NCBI GenBank assembly: GCA_944989445.1
Contig: CALYLW010000016.1
Location: 751,476-815,475 of the forward strand
Reading direction: 5' to 3'
Source: Ampullaceana balthica
Lineage: Eukaryota > Mollusca > Gastropoda > Lymnaeidae
DNA length: 64,000 nt
Shown piece after piece: positions 35,330 to 46,456 of this stretch; the first letter of the stretch is position 1, and each line of letters opens with the position of its first letter. Under the pieces are notes generated by a model. The model ran no database searches, was not told the DNA's origin, and saw only the letters and a program-made list of their open reading frames with translations. The translations under genes were made by a program, and so were the position numbers.

Positions 35330-35428
35330 TTTCATTACACATTGATCTTAAAAATCCAAATTTACGCCCCTGGATAAACCTTCCATTTTTCTGTTGACAG
35401 TATCCACTCTCCCCAAAGTGTAGGCGTT
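35330..35428 (-). pseudogene. Locus C EGF-like exon, four cysteines lost
   Basis: Open frame, 99 nt, acceptor ACTTAG and donor GTAGTG. It aligns without gaps to 7993-8091 (shared SGYCQ). Cysteines 1, 2, 4 and 5 are Arg, Phe, Phe and Arg. Confidence 0.65.
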
Positions 35429-35429
35429 C

Positions 35430-36357
35430 TAAGTGAAAAAAAAGTAGCAAGAAAAGCATACACCAGAAATTTACACCTAAAACTAAAATTAATAATGAAT
35501 GTTAGAATATTTGAATCAATTATTGGTGTCACTGTGTTTACTTGATGCGATGGTGTTCGAATATTCTGGTGTTATTCGCTACTTTCTATATTTATCGTTG
35601 TGAGCAGTCATTTCTATGACTAGTTTTATAAATGGTGACACTGTGCAAGTTTCAAAAATGTAAGATTATAAACAAGATCTAAAATATTGTTTAGACTTAA
35701 ACGTTAAAGATACTTATCTTCTTCCGTGTATAATTCTACTCATTCATATTCGTAGAGATTTTTTTTTACTCCAAAGTTCAAATTGATCACTCAGCTCATT
35801 TTTCAGCTTTCATTGACATCCTTTAAAAGTTACCATTATAATTATACAAATAAACGTGTAAAATAAATTAAAAATAAGCATAAAAGCTCAATAAGCTCAA
35901 TATAAGAGTCTTTGTTAACATTTATTCATACGTCTCGTTATTTCATAAGTGTTATTTAGTTGTAATACATGCATTATATTTATACTGGTTTCTGTTAGAG
36001 CTCATTTAGTTTACATTTTTACATGTTAGTCAAATATTCTCACTTTTAAATCTTCAAATCTTGGTTTAAATTAAAAAAATCTTTAAACCTCTATTTTATT
36101 TATTGTCATTTTCTCTGGATAATTCGGGAAGACTGATATATACATTTAGCTTTTTGGAGTGAACTCCAAGCGACTTTTTCTGTGTCTATAAACTTAACGC
36201 AGCCCATACCCTTATGAAGTCAGCTCTTTCAAATAATGCCTTTCTTACAGTTCTATTCAGTCAATATTTGAATATACTACACACACATATAAGTACAAGA
36301 AACACAAAAATCAGTAGCTGTAACACAAAGGCAAATACAATTAGTAGATTTTTAAAT
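35430..36357. other. Spacer between locus C and gene B
   Basis: AT-rich, no recognisable exon or repeat. Confidence 0.45.
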
Positions 36358-36363
36358 TTTATT
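36358..36363 (-). promoter_or_regulatory. Candidate polyadenylation signal of gene B
   Basis: AATAAA on the minus strand about 70 nt after the predicted stop codon of gene B. Confidence 0.4.
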
Positions 36364-36434
36364 TGAACCATTTTAAAGGGTTAGAGATTGTAACACAATT
36401 AATCTCTATCGAATCATTCAACACGTAAGCATCA

Positions 36435-36549
36435 TTATTTGTTATAGTGAATAGGCTCTATTATACTGTATGGCAACGGCTCACTTATTTCATAGTCTTC
36501 ATCGATCATTATGTCGATCTCTGGTGATTCTGTCCACGAACCTTTTAAC
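36435..36549 (-). CDS. Gene B cytoplasmic tail exon with ITIM-consensus tyrosine
   Basis: Acceptor ACCCACAG enters in phase 2, matching the phase-2 donor of 38926-39112. It encodes 37 residues and a stop: an acidic stretch (EIDIMIDEDYEI) then SEPLPYSIIEPIHYNK. LPYSII fits the ITIM consensus (S/I/V/L)xYxx(I/V/L); two further tyrosines flank it. The link to gene B rests on phase and order only. Confidence 0.55.
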
Positions 36550-36899
36550 CTGTGGGTTAACAAATGGGGAGAGGTTTTTGTAATAACATTTTACTGTAAT
36601 TGTAAATTTTAATTTAACGCATTCGAAGATGACCCAACATGAATGAGATAAACGTGTATGTTGTTAGTATGTCTGGTCGACACTACAGGTCGGTTATAAC
36701 TTTTTGTAACACTGTTCAAAGTTACCAGCTTCAACCTACAAACAATGGCAGATATTGAAAAAGTCAATTCAGATGAAGCCATTTGAAATTAAAATATATT
36801 TCAACTCTGATTACTTTATACGGACAGGTTTATGATTATTTTATTTTCCATTAAGACTTTTTACATCTTTACGTCACGTATTTCTCTCCAAACATCATT

Positions 36900-37140
36900 C
36901 ATCGGCATCCTTCCGTCTCGCGAGACGATGGTCCATCACCTTTGGGTTGGGTTCCATGTCTCGCGAGACGATGGTGCATCACCTTTGGGTTGGGTTGCAT
37001 GTCTCGCGAGACGATGGTCCATCACCTTTGGGTTGGGTTGCATGTCTCGCGAGACGATGGTGCATCACCTTTGGGTTGGGTTGCATGTCTCGCGAGACGA
37101 TGGTGCATCACCTTTGGGTTGGGTTGCATTTCCTCGTGTG
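36900..37140 (-). repeat. 43-bp repeat, about five copies, at a LINE 3' end
   Basis: The unit holds GTCTCGCGAGACGATGGT and CATCACCTTTGGGTTGGGTT. It continues the 3' part of the LINE at 37142-38540. Confidence 0.88.
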
Positions 37141-37141
37141 G

Positions 37142-38540
37142 CTGAGCAGTCCAATCCTTGAGTGACAGTCTTTTCCACAGCTTTTACACACGAGTTATGT
37201 GCTTCCCAATGTTTTGTCATTTCTCCTAGCTCTTCTGTCTGTAGCCTCCTCCATCCTTCGTTCCTCGGCTACTATGACGCCCCCTTTGACAACTGTGCGC
37301 CATGTAGATCTGTCTTCTACTTTGCATTCACGATCACTTGTGTTTATTCTGACTGCTTTCATGTCTCTCTAGCAGACATCTTTAAATCGGAGACGTGGGA
37401 GACCTGTCTTCCTATTTCCCGATGCCAGTTTTCCATATAGGGGGTCCTTAGGGATACAACCCGGACTCATTCTTTTTACATGTCCCAGCCATCTTAGGCG
37501 TCTTTCACTAAGGATTGAGAAAATGCCTAGGATATTGGCACGAATCAGGACCTCACTATTTCTCACTTTGTCTTGCCATTTAATGCCAAGGATGCGACGC
37601 AGGTAACTCACGTGGAAGCTATCAAGCTTGCGCTCATGGGATGAATAAGTGGTCCATGTCTCGCTTCCGTATAGCAGCGTACTGATGACGCAGGCTCGAT
37701 AGACACACAGTTTGGTTTTCTCCGTTAGCTTTATGTTTTGCCATGTCCGTTTAGTTAGTTTAGCCATTGTGGCAGCTGCTCTGCCAATTCTACTGTTTAT
37801 TTCGTCCTCAATGGACAGTGAGATGGAAACCTTGGACCCAAAGTAGGTGAAGCTATCCACAAGTATTCACTGTCGATATTGATTGTAGGAGGAGAACATG
37901 TGTCTTGGGCCACGATTTTTGTTTTTTTCAAGCTTATTTGCAGACCAAATTCTTTACAGGCGCTGGAGAAGCTTGACACGAGTTTTTGCAAAAAAGTTTC
38001 TGTGTGTGCTATTAATGCTGCGTCGTCCGCAAAAAGCAGCTCGCGAATTAGGACGTCTGTCATTTTGGTTTTCGCTCGGAGGCGGGCAGTGTTGAAAGTC
38101 CTCCATCAGCTCTGGTGTGTAACCAGATTCCATCACTGATATCCTTGAATGCGTATCGAAGCACTACAGAAAAGAATATTGCGAACATTGTTGGAGCGAG
38201 TACACAACCTTGTTTAACTTCACTGATGACTGGAAAGGCTTCTGACGTAGCTCCATCGAACTGCATTTTGCCCTGCATATTTTCATGGAGCTTTCTGTTG
38301 ATGGCAAGTAGGTGACAGCCAATTTTTTCCAGGATTTTAAATAGCCCGCTACGACTGACTAAATCAAAAGCTTTCGTAAGATCCACAAAGGCAATTACAA
38401 GTGGCATCTGCTGCTCTCTGCATTTTAGCTGCCGTATGGACAACACCATGTCTAGGGTTGACCAACCAGCCCAGAAACCACACTGAGATTCTGGATAAAC
38501 TCCTAGCATCGCGGCTCTAATAACGTTCCTCACATTTTAC
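37142..38540 (-). mobile_element. Non-LTR retrotransposon (RTE-like), frameshifted reverse transcriptase
   Basis: Minus-strand blocks read in order: SQCGFWAGWSTLDMV and AFVDLTKAFDLVSR, VKQGCVLAPTMFAIFF, LLFADDAALIAHT (catalytic FADD), LLYGSETW, RRLRWLGHVKRM, and a C-terminal CKSCGKDCHSRIGLLSH zinc motif. The frame changes near 38060 and 37830, so the protein is broken. The 5' part and endonuclease are missing. It lies between the membrane and tail exons of gene B, in the same orientation. Confidence 0.85.
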
Positions 38541-38925
38541 AACCTAATAATGTAGTTGTTTGGTGCATACTCCCTTTGTGAGACGTATCAGTATAATATC
38601 TTTTTATTATTAAAAAATACTTTAAACTGCATACAACTTGCATTTTTAAAAATCTATTTTTAAGAAAATTAACGTAAAGAAATGTTTTAAATTAATCAGC
38701 TGGATTAAAAGCTTTATAAAATTACACCAATGAATTTTTTAAATTATAAATTATTACAATAAGTTTAAAGCTATTTGAAATAAATAAATATCACATTTTT
38801 TATAATTTACGTTTGTTGGAAATATTTCGTTAATGAAATATGTTTCCAGGAAAACCTGATCGAATTAAAAATCAAATGAAAATTAGAAGAAAAAAAATGC
38901 ACTGTTAAAGCGGGTTGTTAAGCAC

Positions 38926-39112
38926 CTAGATTTATACTTCCGACCAGAACTGCTCTTCGGCTTGAACATCACATTCACGAGCAGCGCAGACGTGAAGACC
39001 AGGACGGACAAGGCGAGGAAGTAGATCCACACCATGCTGACCTTTGTGGTGGTGGTGACAGGGGGTGCCTCTTTCAATTGAGATCCGCCTTCTATCAAGT
39101 TTTCAGCAGGAT
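38926..39112 (-). CDS. Gene B membrane-span exon
   Basis: Acceptor AACAAAG enters in phase 1. It encodes a Thr/Pro-containing stalk (EAPPVTTTTK), a hydrophobic span (VWIYFLALSVLVFTSALLVN) and a basic juxtamembrane part (KPKSSSGRKYK). A donor AG|GTGCTT at the low end gives phase 2; the same donor hexamer closes 46325-46456. Without that splice the frame would run on to a stop at 38883. Confidence 0.7.
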
Positions 39113-39797
39113 CTTTGTTGTGGAAGAAAAAGAATTTCATCGTTAGGTTGTATTTGAACGATACAAAGTTATTAGTTTAGTGCCATAAATGTAGAGAAGA
39201 TTAATGTAAATAATAGATCTTGCTGCTCTCATTAGAGCGACACACGTAAGGATAAATAAATTGTCACTTTGAATGATATTTTTCAACTCTTTCAACCATC
39301 GCAGTATGCATTGACCTTTGCAACTCAAACCAGGCATATTTTAATCTACTAATTTAATAATAAGAAAGCTATATCTAGATGGTAAGAAGTATGAATTCTA
39401 TTTTAATTTTTCCTCTCTAAGAATACTTAATGTCTATACTTTGTTTTACTGCTACATACTTTTGTTTCTATGCAACCAATAATTAACAGAAAGTTCCTCA
39501 AGCATGTCATCTTTTTAAGGTTTTCACTTTATGTTATTGAGAAATCGGCTATGTAATTATACATTTTGGATGCTCTACCGTTCCAGCAATCGAAAATTAA
39601 CCAAATATCGTAGCATATCAGGATATCTTTTAAATTAACAAATCCGATACCAAAATAAGGCTCCTTAAAATTATACTTTCAAACAAAGCAATATTTCTTT
39701 TTCTACTGCCCCAAAAATGATTTCTGTAGATTGAAAGAAATCCCATAACAATGTTTTAACAATAAAGAAAGGCTAACAGATATTAGTTTAACACTTC

Positions 39798-40742
39798 ATG
39801 TTACCTTCCATACAGAACTGTCCCTGTTTCTCATGTTACCTTCCATACAGAAATGTCCCTGTTTCTCATGTTACCTTCCATACAGAACTGTCCCTGTTTC
39901 TCATGTTACCTTCCATACAGAACTGTCCCTGTTTCTCATGTTACCTTCCATACAGAACTGTCCCTGTTTCTCATGTTACCTTCCATACAGAACTGTCCCT
40001 GTTTCTCATGTTACCTTCCATACAGAACTGTCCCTGTTTCTCATGTTACCTTCCATACAGAAATGTCCCTGTTTCTCATGTTACCTTCCATACAGAACTG
40101 TCCCTGTTTCTCATGTTACCTTCCATACAGAAATGTCCCTGTTTCTCATGTTACCTTCCATACAGAACTGTCCCTGTTTCTCATGTTACCTTCCATACAA
40201 AACTGTCCCTGTTTCTCATGTTACCTTCCATACAGAACTGTCCCTGTTTCTCATGTTACCTTCCATACAGAACTGTCCCTGTTTCTCATGTTACCTTCCA
40301 TACAGAACTGTCCCTGTTTCTCATGTTACCTTCCATACAGAAATGTCCCTGTTTCTCATGTTACCTTCCATACAGAACTGTCCCTGTTTCTCATGTTACC
40401 TTCCATACAGAACTGTCCCTGTTTCTCATGTTACCTTCCATACAGAACTGTCCCTGTTTCTCATGTTACCTTCCATACAGAACTGTCCCTGTTTCTCATG
40501 TTACCTTCCATACAGAAATGTCCCTGTTTCTCATGTTACCTTCCATACAGAACTGTCCCTGTTTCTCATGTTACCTTCCATACAGAACTGTCCCTGTTTC
40601 TCATGTTACCTTCCATACAGAACTGTCCCTGTTTCTCATGTTACCTTCCATACAGAACTGTCCCTGTTTCTCATGTTACCTTCCATACAGAACTGTCCCT
40701 GTTTCTCATGTTACCTTCCATACAGAACTGTCCCTGTTTCTC
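39798..40742 (-). repeat. 35-bp minisatellite containing a splice donor, about 27 copies
   Basis: The plus-strand unit CATGTTACCTTCCATACAGA plus ACTGTCCCTGTTTCT is, on the minus strand, the last about 25 bases of the EGF exon at 40715-40846 followed by its donor GTAACATG. Copies are nearly identical; a few differ at one base (AAATGTCC for AACTGTCC). The open frames in three registers on the plus strand are by-products. Confidence 0.95.
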
Positions 40743-40846
40743 TTTATGACACTGAAAGCAAGTTCCGTCATTGTTGCACTTTTGATTCAGGCAGGTCAGC
40801 ATGCAGATCTCCTCACAGTCCAGACCAAAATGAGATGGCGAGCAAT
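40715..40846 (-). CDS. Gene B EGF exon before the membrane (132 nt)
   Basis: Phase 1 at both ends, acceptor TGCAG and donor GTAACA. It opens CSPSHFGLDC and ends GQFCMEG, 44 codons, the same length as the paralogous 46325-46456. The donor used is taken to be the copy nearest the exon; about 26 further donor copies follow. Confidence 0.78.
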
Positions 40847-41361
40847 CTGCATTGATGCAAAGAGAGCAGTGAGACAATGCAATAATAGGGCGAACAATCT
40901 GTAATTAGGCAAAGAGAGCAGTGAGACAATGAAATGAGAAGACTAGCAATAAATTTGCATTGAGACGATTGTGTCATTGTTAATATAAGATATAAAACAT
41001 TGAACAATATGCGTGTGTACAGTTTTACTAAATGACATATACATAATTTCTGCTCAACAGGTAGATTTTCTTACCGTCCATTAGTTCGACTTTTGTTACG
41101 GTACAAAGTAACAAAGTGACTGATAGGACGTTTGTTACGTTAACATAGTAATAAAGAAATGATGAACAAAATTTCTTCGATCTATCTTTAAAATATTCTA
41201 ATAGATCTCTACAGGAAGAAAACAAACAACATATAATTACAATGAAATTTAAGCACGAATTAGCTGGAGGGAAATCAGATGTTAAGCGTGTAAAAAAAAC
41301 AAAAAAAAACAACAACAACAGAGTAACTACAAACAATACAAGATATTAAGGTATCACTTAC

Positions 41362-41565
41362 CACCGTAGACTTCAAACTCACATAGCGCCATTGATCCTC
41401 CGAGCACCCGAAGAAGCAGCATCGTTGTGGTCAGGTTGTGTGTGTTTGGCATCAGTGCGATGGGGCCACTGCGTTTCTGGGACGTGGCCAGGTTCTCGAT
41501 GCTACCATGAGCGTCAATATAGTCCAGCGTGATGTTTAGGTTTTCTGTTGAGTTCTTTCCATCCA
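41362..41565 (-). CDS. Gene B second module, galactose-binding domain 2, C-terminal half
   Basis: Phase 1 at both ends, acceptor TTCAG and donor GTAAGT. 68 residues closing ALCEFEVYGG. Confidence 0.82.
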
Positions 41566-41865
41566 CTGAAGATATACACAGACAAGTGAATGGTCATTCT
41601 ATAAAGACGCTTTATTCTGAATTTTTGTCTAGTTATTATCAATATACATAATTCCCGTCGTCTGTATGTATATATGCATGTGTGGATGTAATGCTACTAT
41701 AATTTTAGAAAGCAGCGCACCAAATTACTGCACCAATGCATCAAAGGTGTGCAAATTAAAGATGCGCTGTAAAAAAAAATTATATGACGTAATTGTTTTA
41801 GCTCAAATTTAAATTTGGAAAAGGGAACAATGTAAAAAGAGGATTTGATGAAGGTTAATTATAAA

Positions 41866-42369
41866 ATAATAAAAACAACCCGTAAAAAACCAAGTTTTTG
41901 ACTATAAATCCTTTACGTATGAGACGTAACTAAAAGAATGTTCATTATAACACGCAGCGCAAGACCATCCAAAAATACAAAATTGCAGTTGTGTCGTAAA
42001 ACGTGTTTAATATAATGCGCACCGATCAGGAATAGGTTTATAAAAAGTGTTGTCAGTAAAATACGCACCTTATTGCGCGACAGAAAGGTTGTTCAATATA
42101 ATACGCACCGCGACGCTCTATCTCAAAAAATAGCATGATACATAGGAACAAATAAAATAATCTAAAAAATCAATAATTTAATTACGGTACATGCGATCGA
42201 TCTGAAATTTTGATACATTGTTTTTATCATCGGTACGAAACTGCCTGCAAAATTTCAGCTCGCTATCTTGCGAGCAAGTTGGTTAAAAATCGATCAAAAG
42301 TTTTGGCAACAAGCAAGCAAGCAAGCAAGGTCGGCCGCAGACACCACGAGTTAATATAAAGGATTTAAA
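41866..42369 (-). mobile_element. AAATCC-type small mobile element, complete copy
   Basis: It is the inverse of the 31433-31939 copy, with both characteristic ends and the GCAAGCAAGCAAGC microsatellite. It sits in an intron of gene B. Confidence 0.8.
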
Positions 42370-42842
42370 AATACAAAGGGGTGCCGTAGGTGCCCTACAA
42401 CCCGTATTATAAAATAATTTGTGTGCATTTCAGAAAGATTAATATTTCCTATTTATCAAACAAGGACAAGTTAGTTGGGCTTTTGAAAAAGGTAGGCGCC
42501 TAAAAAAAAAGCATTTTGTCAAAATAAATAGATTTCAGCAAGAAAAATTGATTCAACTGATTTGAAATGTGTAGCTTATGTTTAGACATATATAAAAATA
42601 TTTTAAAAAATTGAAAATTCTAGCAATCGTTGTTGCATGCAACTCCTTAAAATTTTCAACCCCAAAGCCAAGAAATTTGTGAATCTAAGTTTTAAAACAA
42701 GAAAAAGATTGTTTTTGCTATTTTAGACCACTCCATTTCTTACCACCAAGAAACACAAGGAATCTCTTAACGTTTAAAATTAAATTCGTCTCTACTATAA
42801 AAAGTTCTGATTAAAAACAGTTTTGAGCCCCAATATACTCAC

Positions 42843-43034
42843 CCACGTATAACACCACTCTATAAATAGAAAGCGGGATTTTCCAGACGATGTTGACGGA
42901 ACTGACCCTGCCGCTGGTCAGCGAGAAACACTTGTCCTCTGATTTGTTCCCGTCGATCATTCCATTGAGCTCAGTGTGGTTCACGTGGCTCAGGCCTGGC
43001 AGGTGTATGGCACCAAAGAGTGCAACGTTACGAC
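42843..43034 (-). CDS. Gene B second module, galactose-binding domain 2, N-terminal half
   Basis: Phase 1 at both ends, acceptor GTTCCAG and donor GTGAGT. It opens RNVALFGAIHLPG and has GMIDGNKSEDKC. 64 residues. Confidence 0.82.
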
Positions 43035-43146
43035 CTGGAACATAAAGAGAAGTGACGTCATAGTTACACCTGGCTCACGCCTGGCAGGTCTATAGCACCG
43101 AACAGTGCAACGTTACGACCTGGAACATAAAGAGAAGTGACGTCAT
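42985..43146 (-). repeat. Tandem duplication of exon start and splice acceptor
   Basis: About 80 bp covering the first 40 bases of exon 42843-43034, its acceptor and the adjoining intron is repeated once immediately upstream (exon-like part about 43080-43121), with several base changes. Confidence 0.85.
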
Positions 43147-43427
43147 AGTTAGAATGGCATAGTCTTAGGTGTAGGCATTTGTACTATTCATAGACGTTGT
43201 TAATTTCTAAGATGTCTCGTGCAAGAAATACAAATGCAAGTTATTCACACTCTAGAAACCTTTGTGAAGTAGTTGAAATTGATCCAAAAACTCTAACACA
43301 TATAGGATTTTATTATCTTATGTGCATGATGGCTTTATTAATCGCAAATTGAATAACGTTCATAAAACGTAAAATACGTGTAAAAATTTCATATCAGTAC
43401 ATTAATATGATGATATAATCATCTTCA

Positions 43428-43637
43428 AAGGGACGCGATGGTCTAAGTGGTAGTGCACTGGACTGTCGATCCGAGGCAGATCCCGAGTCGCGGTTTCGAG
43501 CACAGGTACTGGCAAGGCCCCGGGGCATTGTGCTGGCCACACATTCCCACGCTCGTTAGTGGTGGCTAAAAACTTGTGAACGCTTAATCACTTGCCCCAT
43601 AGTCCGTCATGGATTGGAAAGGGCGTCATTTCATTTC
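43428..43637 (+). mobile_element. tRNA-derived SINE (family 2) with target-site duplication
   Basis: The A box is TGGTCTAAGTGG and a B-box-like GGTTTCGAGC follows. The element is flanked by exact 11-bp direct repeats AATCATCTTCA at 43417-43427 and 43638-43648. Confidence 0.85.
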
Positions 43638-43814
43638 AATCATCTTCAGAAAAAAAAACAAAGAGACAAAGCGAACCCTAGAAGTCAAGCAAGCCCATAT
43701 GCAGGAGCGAAGGGTTTTTTTTTAAAAAAAAGATAGCCACACTGTGTATCAAATCCCATAACTGTACGTCTAAGGGACGCCACTGTCTTTGCTTTCATTT
43801 CACCCCTGACTAAC

Positions 43815-44012
43815 CTCCACTAATGTATAACGAACACACCGACCCGTTCCCACGCCAATAGAACATAAGTCTCTCCACAAGGGCGTAGTTACTACAGAAT
43901 ATGTCGTAAGTTTTGGTCTTGGTCTCTATGGCCCTGAGATGGTGGCACGCCTCCAGTCTACTCACTCCCTCCATGAGCGTAATGAAGTTAAGCTCAAATC
44001 CATAGACATTCG
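43815..44012 (-). CDS. Gene B second module, galactose-binding domain 1, C-terminal half
   Basis: Phase 1 at both ends, acceptor GTTAG and donor GTTAGT. 66 residues with YDIFCSNYALV and closing VCSLYISGG. Confidence 0.82.
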
Positions 44013-44551
44013 CTAACATTTGATAGACAAAAGATTTGAACCAGAATTAATTTATACGTAGGGTAGATAATGACAGCTATTGATGTCTTCTTTAGCTATT
44101 GATATTGATGAGAACTTAGAAGTGGATTAAAAATGCATTACTACATGTTAGTTGTAACATTGTTTTGTTGTTTTCATTTGGTTCGTGTATGATTAAGTTT
44201 TCAGCCAGGGAAATGGCATAGATTAGCAAATATATGGGCATATGTGTGCTGACTGTTAAAAGTATGTAATGCTTTTATGTTTCTTTTCACGAGCAAATGA
44301 TGTGAAATTCGTGTTTATATAAGTTATTGAATAACTGAAGCTATTTTCAGCAAGTTTTATTTTGCACATATTTAAATCCATTATCATTAATTGTTTGATG
44401 TTGTTGAAAATATACATTGATTTGTCTGATTATCAAACGTCAAATAAAATAAAAACCAATGACGAAACGTTGTCTTGCTGTTGTTTAAATCTTTACATTG
44501 CTATTGCAGAGCCCGTGTGTCTTTAGGCTGGGAAAGTGACGAATTGTTTAC

Positions 44552-44701
44552 CATGCATATGAAACTTGAATCTGACCCAGGTAAACAACACCTTGTGCTC
44601 CACGGTTGCCACCAGCGTGTTGTCAGAGGGTGTGTAACACGTGTTGTCGTCGTCATCTTTCAGCACGTCCCTCGCGAACGACTCTTTTATTGAAACATCT
44701 T
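44552..44701 (-). CDS. Gene B second module, galactose-binding domain 1, N-terminal half
   Basis: Phase 1 at both ends, acceptor CACAG and donor GTAAAC. 50 residues with LKDDDDNTC and FTWVRFKF. Confidence 0.8.
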
Positions 44702-45508
44702 CTGTGTAATTATTTTCGTTAAAAAAGTTCACTTAAATAATTAGGAAAATGATGGGCTAATTTGTTAATTATGAATATCCGTGTTGCTGTATCTAAGACG
44801 GCGGTCTTCATAATCTCAGTCCACATGTACTAATCCGTAAGTATTAATATGAGATTTCCAGGTGTGGTGGAAGACCAAAGATCGGCAAATGAATACAATA
44901 TGGCCACTGGCCTTGACCTCTACTTGCAGCGGAAGTTGTAACGATTATTAATAGATTGTTAGTGTTTTTTAATCATTAAGATATATTTTTAAAGCAGATT
45001 ATTTTTTTAAATGAACTATTTTTATTGTCTGTTCTACTGCTTTTTTACTTTAAAATTTTTATTATCTTTGGATAAAAGACTTATCTTCTCCACCGTTTCA
45101 AGACTCGATTTGGTTGCTTGGATACTTATACTTTCTATTTAAATATTAACGTAGGTTGTCTGTAGCACAACTATTTACACTCGCATGATATGTAGATGTA
45201 TCATAATGGTAGCGACATTCAAGCCAAGCCAACTCAATCTTAGGTAAAATCTAAAAGCAATTTTATCGTGGTTTCTCTATATACTATTGATAATGTAATT
45301 GAACACTTACATAAATTCGTAAAATTTACAAAAAATAAACGTAAAAATCTAATTTTTAGAATTAAATACTAACCATTATTAAGTTAAATTTAAAAAAAAA
45401 GATAAAATCCTTAAAAGATGTCTATGATTGTATTTGCTTATTTCCCTTGGTATGTCCTTTTTATTTCCCTTGCAAATTCGTACAATTTTTTAAAGCTTAT
45501 ATTTTTAC

Positions 45509-45649
45509 CATACTGACAGCCCAGAGAGAAGAACCCGTGCTGACACTTAGATCCATTTGTGCAGAAACCAGTTTTATCACAGGCTTTGTTCTCACAAAGA
45601 CATGGGAGATTGCAGTGTTGTCCCGTGAAGCCTTTCTGGCACGTCGAGG
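45509..45649 (-). CDS. Gene B EGF exon opening the second module (141 nt)
   Basis: Phase 1 at both ends, acceptor TTCTAG and donor GTAAAA. It has TCQKGFTGQHC and ends FFSLGCQY, the same form as 22531-22671. Confidence 0.82.
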
Positions 45650-46324
45650 CTAGAAGATAGAGACATTCCAGTCCTTGATCAAACAGAAACTGCTCATCAT
45701 TCATTAGCTAAGCTTAATGTTTAAAGATTTCATTTCTTAAAACATTGACTTTCTAAATGAATAGATAATAGTAACAATAGATTTGCAAAATTTCGTTGTT
45801 AAGATAAAGCTGTTGTAGGGCTGTTGTTTCGACTAAGTTGACCATTTACGTAACTGTCAAAGTAAGTCAAACTGAATACCTAGACATTTTGTTTATATCC
45901 TAATATTATTTTTCCACCCGAAAAGCCGAATTTGCTGAAAAGGCATCCTCATCAATGTTTATATACTGAAAATAATTTAACGTCGTTTCTCTGTGTTTAA
46001 TTAAGTTTAAATGAGGTGAATAAATTAAATGAAAATCATTTTAAAAACAAGAATTAGCTTTGTTTTCAAAGGAGAAAATTAGAAAATTAATTTAATTTAC
46101 GTTAAGATTATTTGTCGAAAAGTTTAGAGCGTGATATAATATTATTAGTAACACAGAAAACTCAAATTTAGATTTTAGTAGACCGCATACTATGATTATG
46201 CAGACATAGAATTAATGAAGGGAAAGATATTGAATGTAAATTGCCAAAAAATTAAATGAGAATAAATTATAATAAAATAATTTATTTTAAAAATATAGGT
46301 TAAGGTTTAAATGGTCTTAAGCAC

Positions 46325-46456
46325 CTGGTGCGCAATGTGGCCCAGTCTCGCCGTAGAGGCACAGGTAACAGGTGCCGTCATAGTTGCACGTCGTGTTGAC
46401 ACACCTGGCGGCACATACCTGACTGCAGTTAAGACCAAAGTGAGGCGAGGCGCAAT
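46325..46456 (-). CDS. Gene B EGF exon closing the first module (132 nt)
   Basis: Phase 1 at both ends, acceptor AACAG and donor GTGCTT. It opens CASPHFGLNC. Paralogue of 40715-40846. Confidence 0.8.

Larger units (their letters stand above)
33381..35428 (-). pseudogene. Locus C: decayed duplicate of the 3' end of gene A (four exons)
   Basis: Four exons match the last four of gene A in order, phase and length. They are 35330-35428 (99 nt, like 7993-8091), 34987-35085 (99 nt, like 6905-7003), 34069-34168 (100 nt, like the 99-nt 5160-5258) and a terminal membrane exon 33381-33517. Damage includes loss of seven EGF cysteines, a one-base insertion and an early stop codon. No upstream domains or signal peptide are found between here and gene B. 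A tandem duplication of a gene A-like ancestor followed by decay explains this best. Confidence 0.75.

Noticed and set aside
39798..40904. Three overlapping long plus-strand ORFs (300-368 codons) of the type SHVTFHTELSLFLMLPSIQN
   Set aside because: They are the three frames of the 35-bp minisatellite; a unit not divisible by three without stops gives long open frames in all registers. The real signal is on the other strand.
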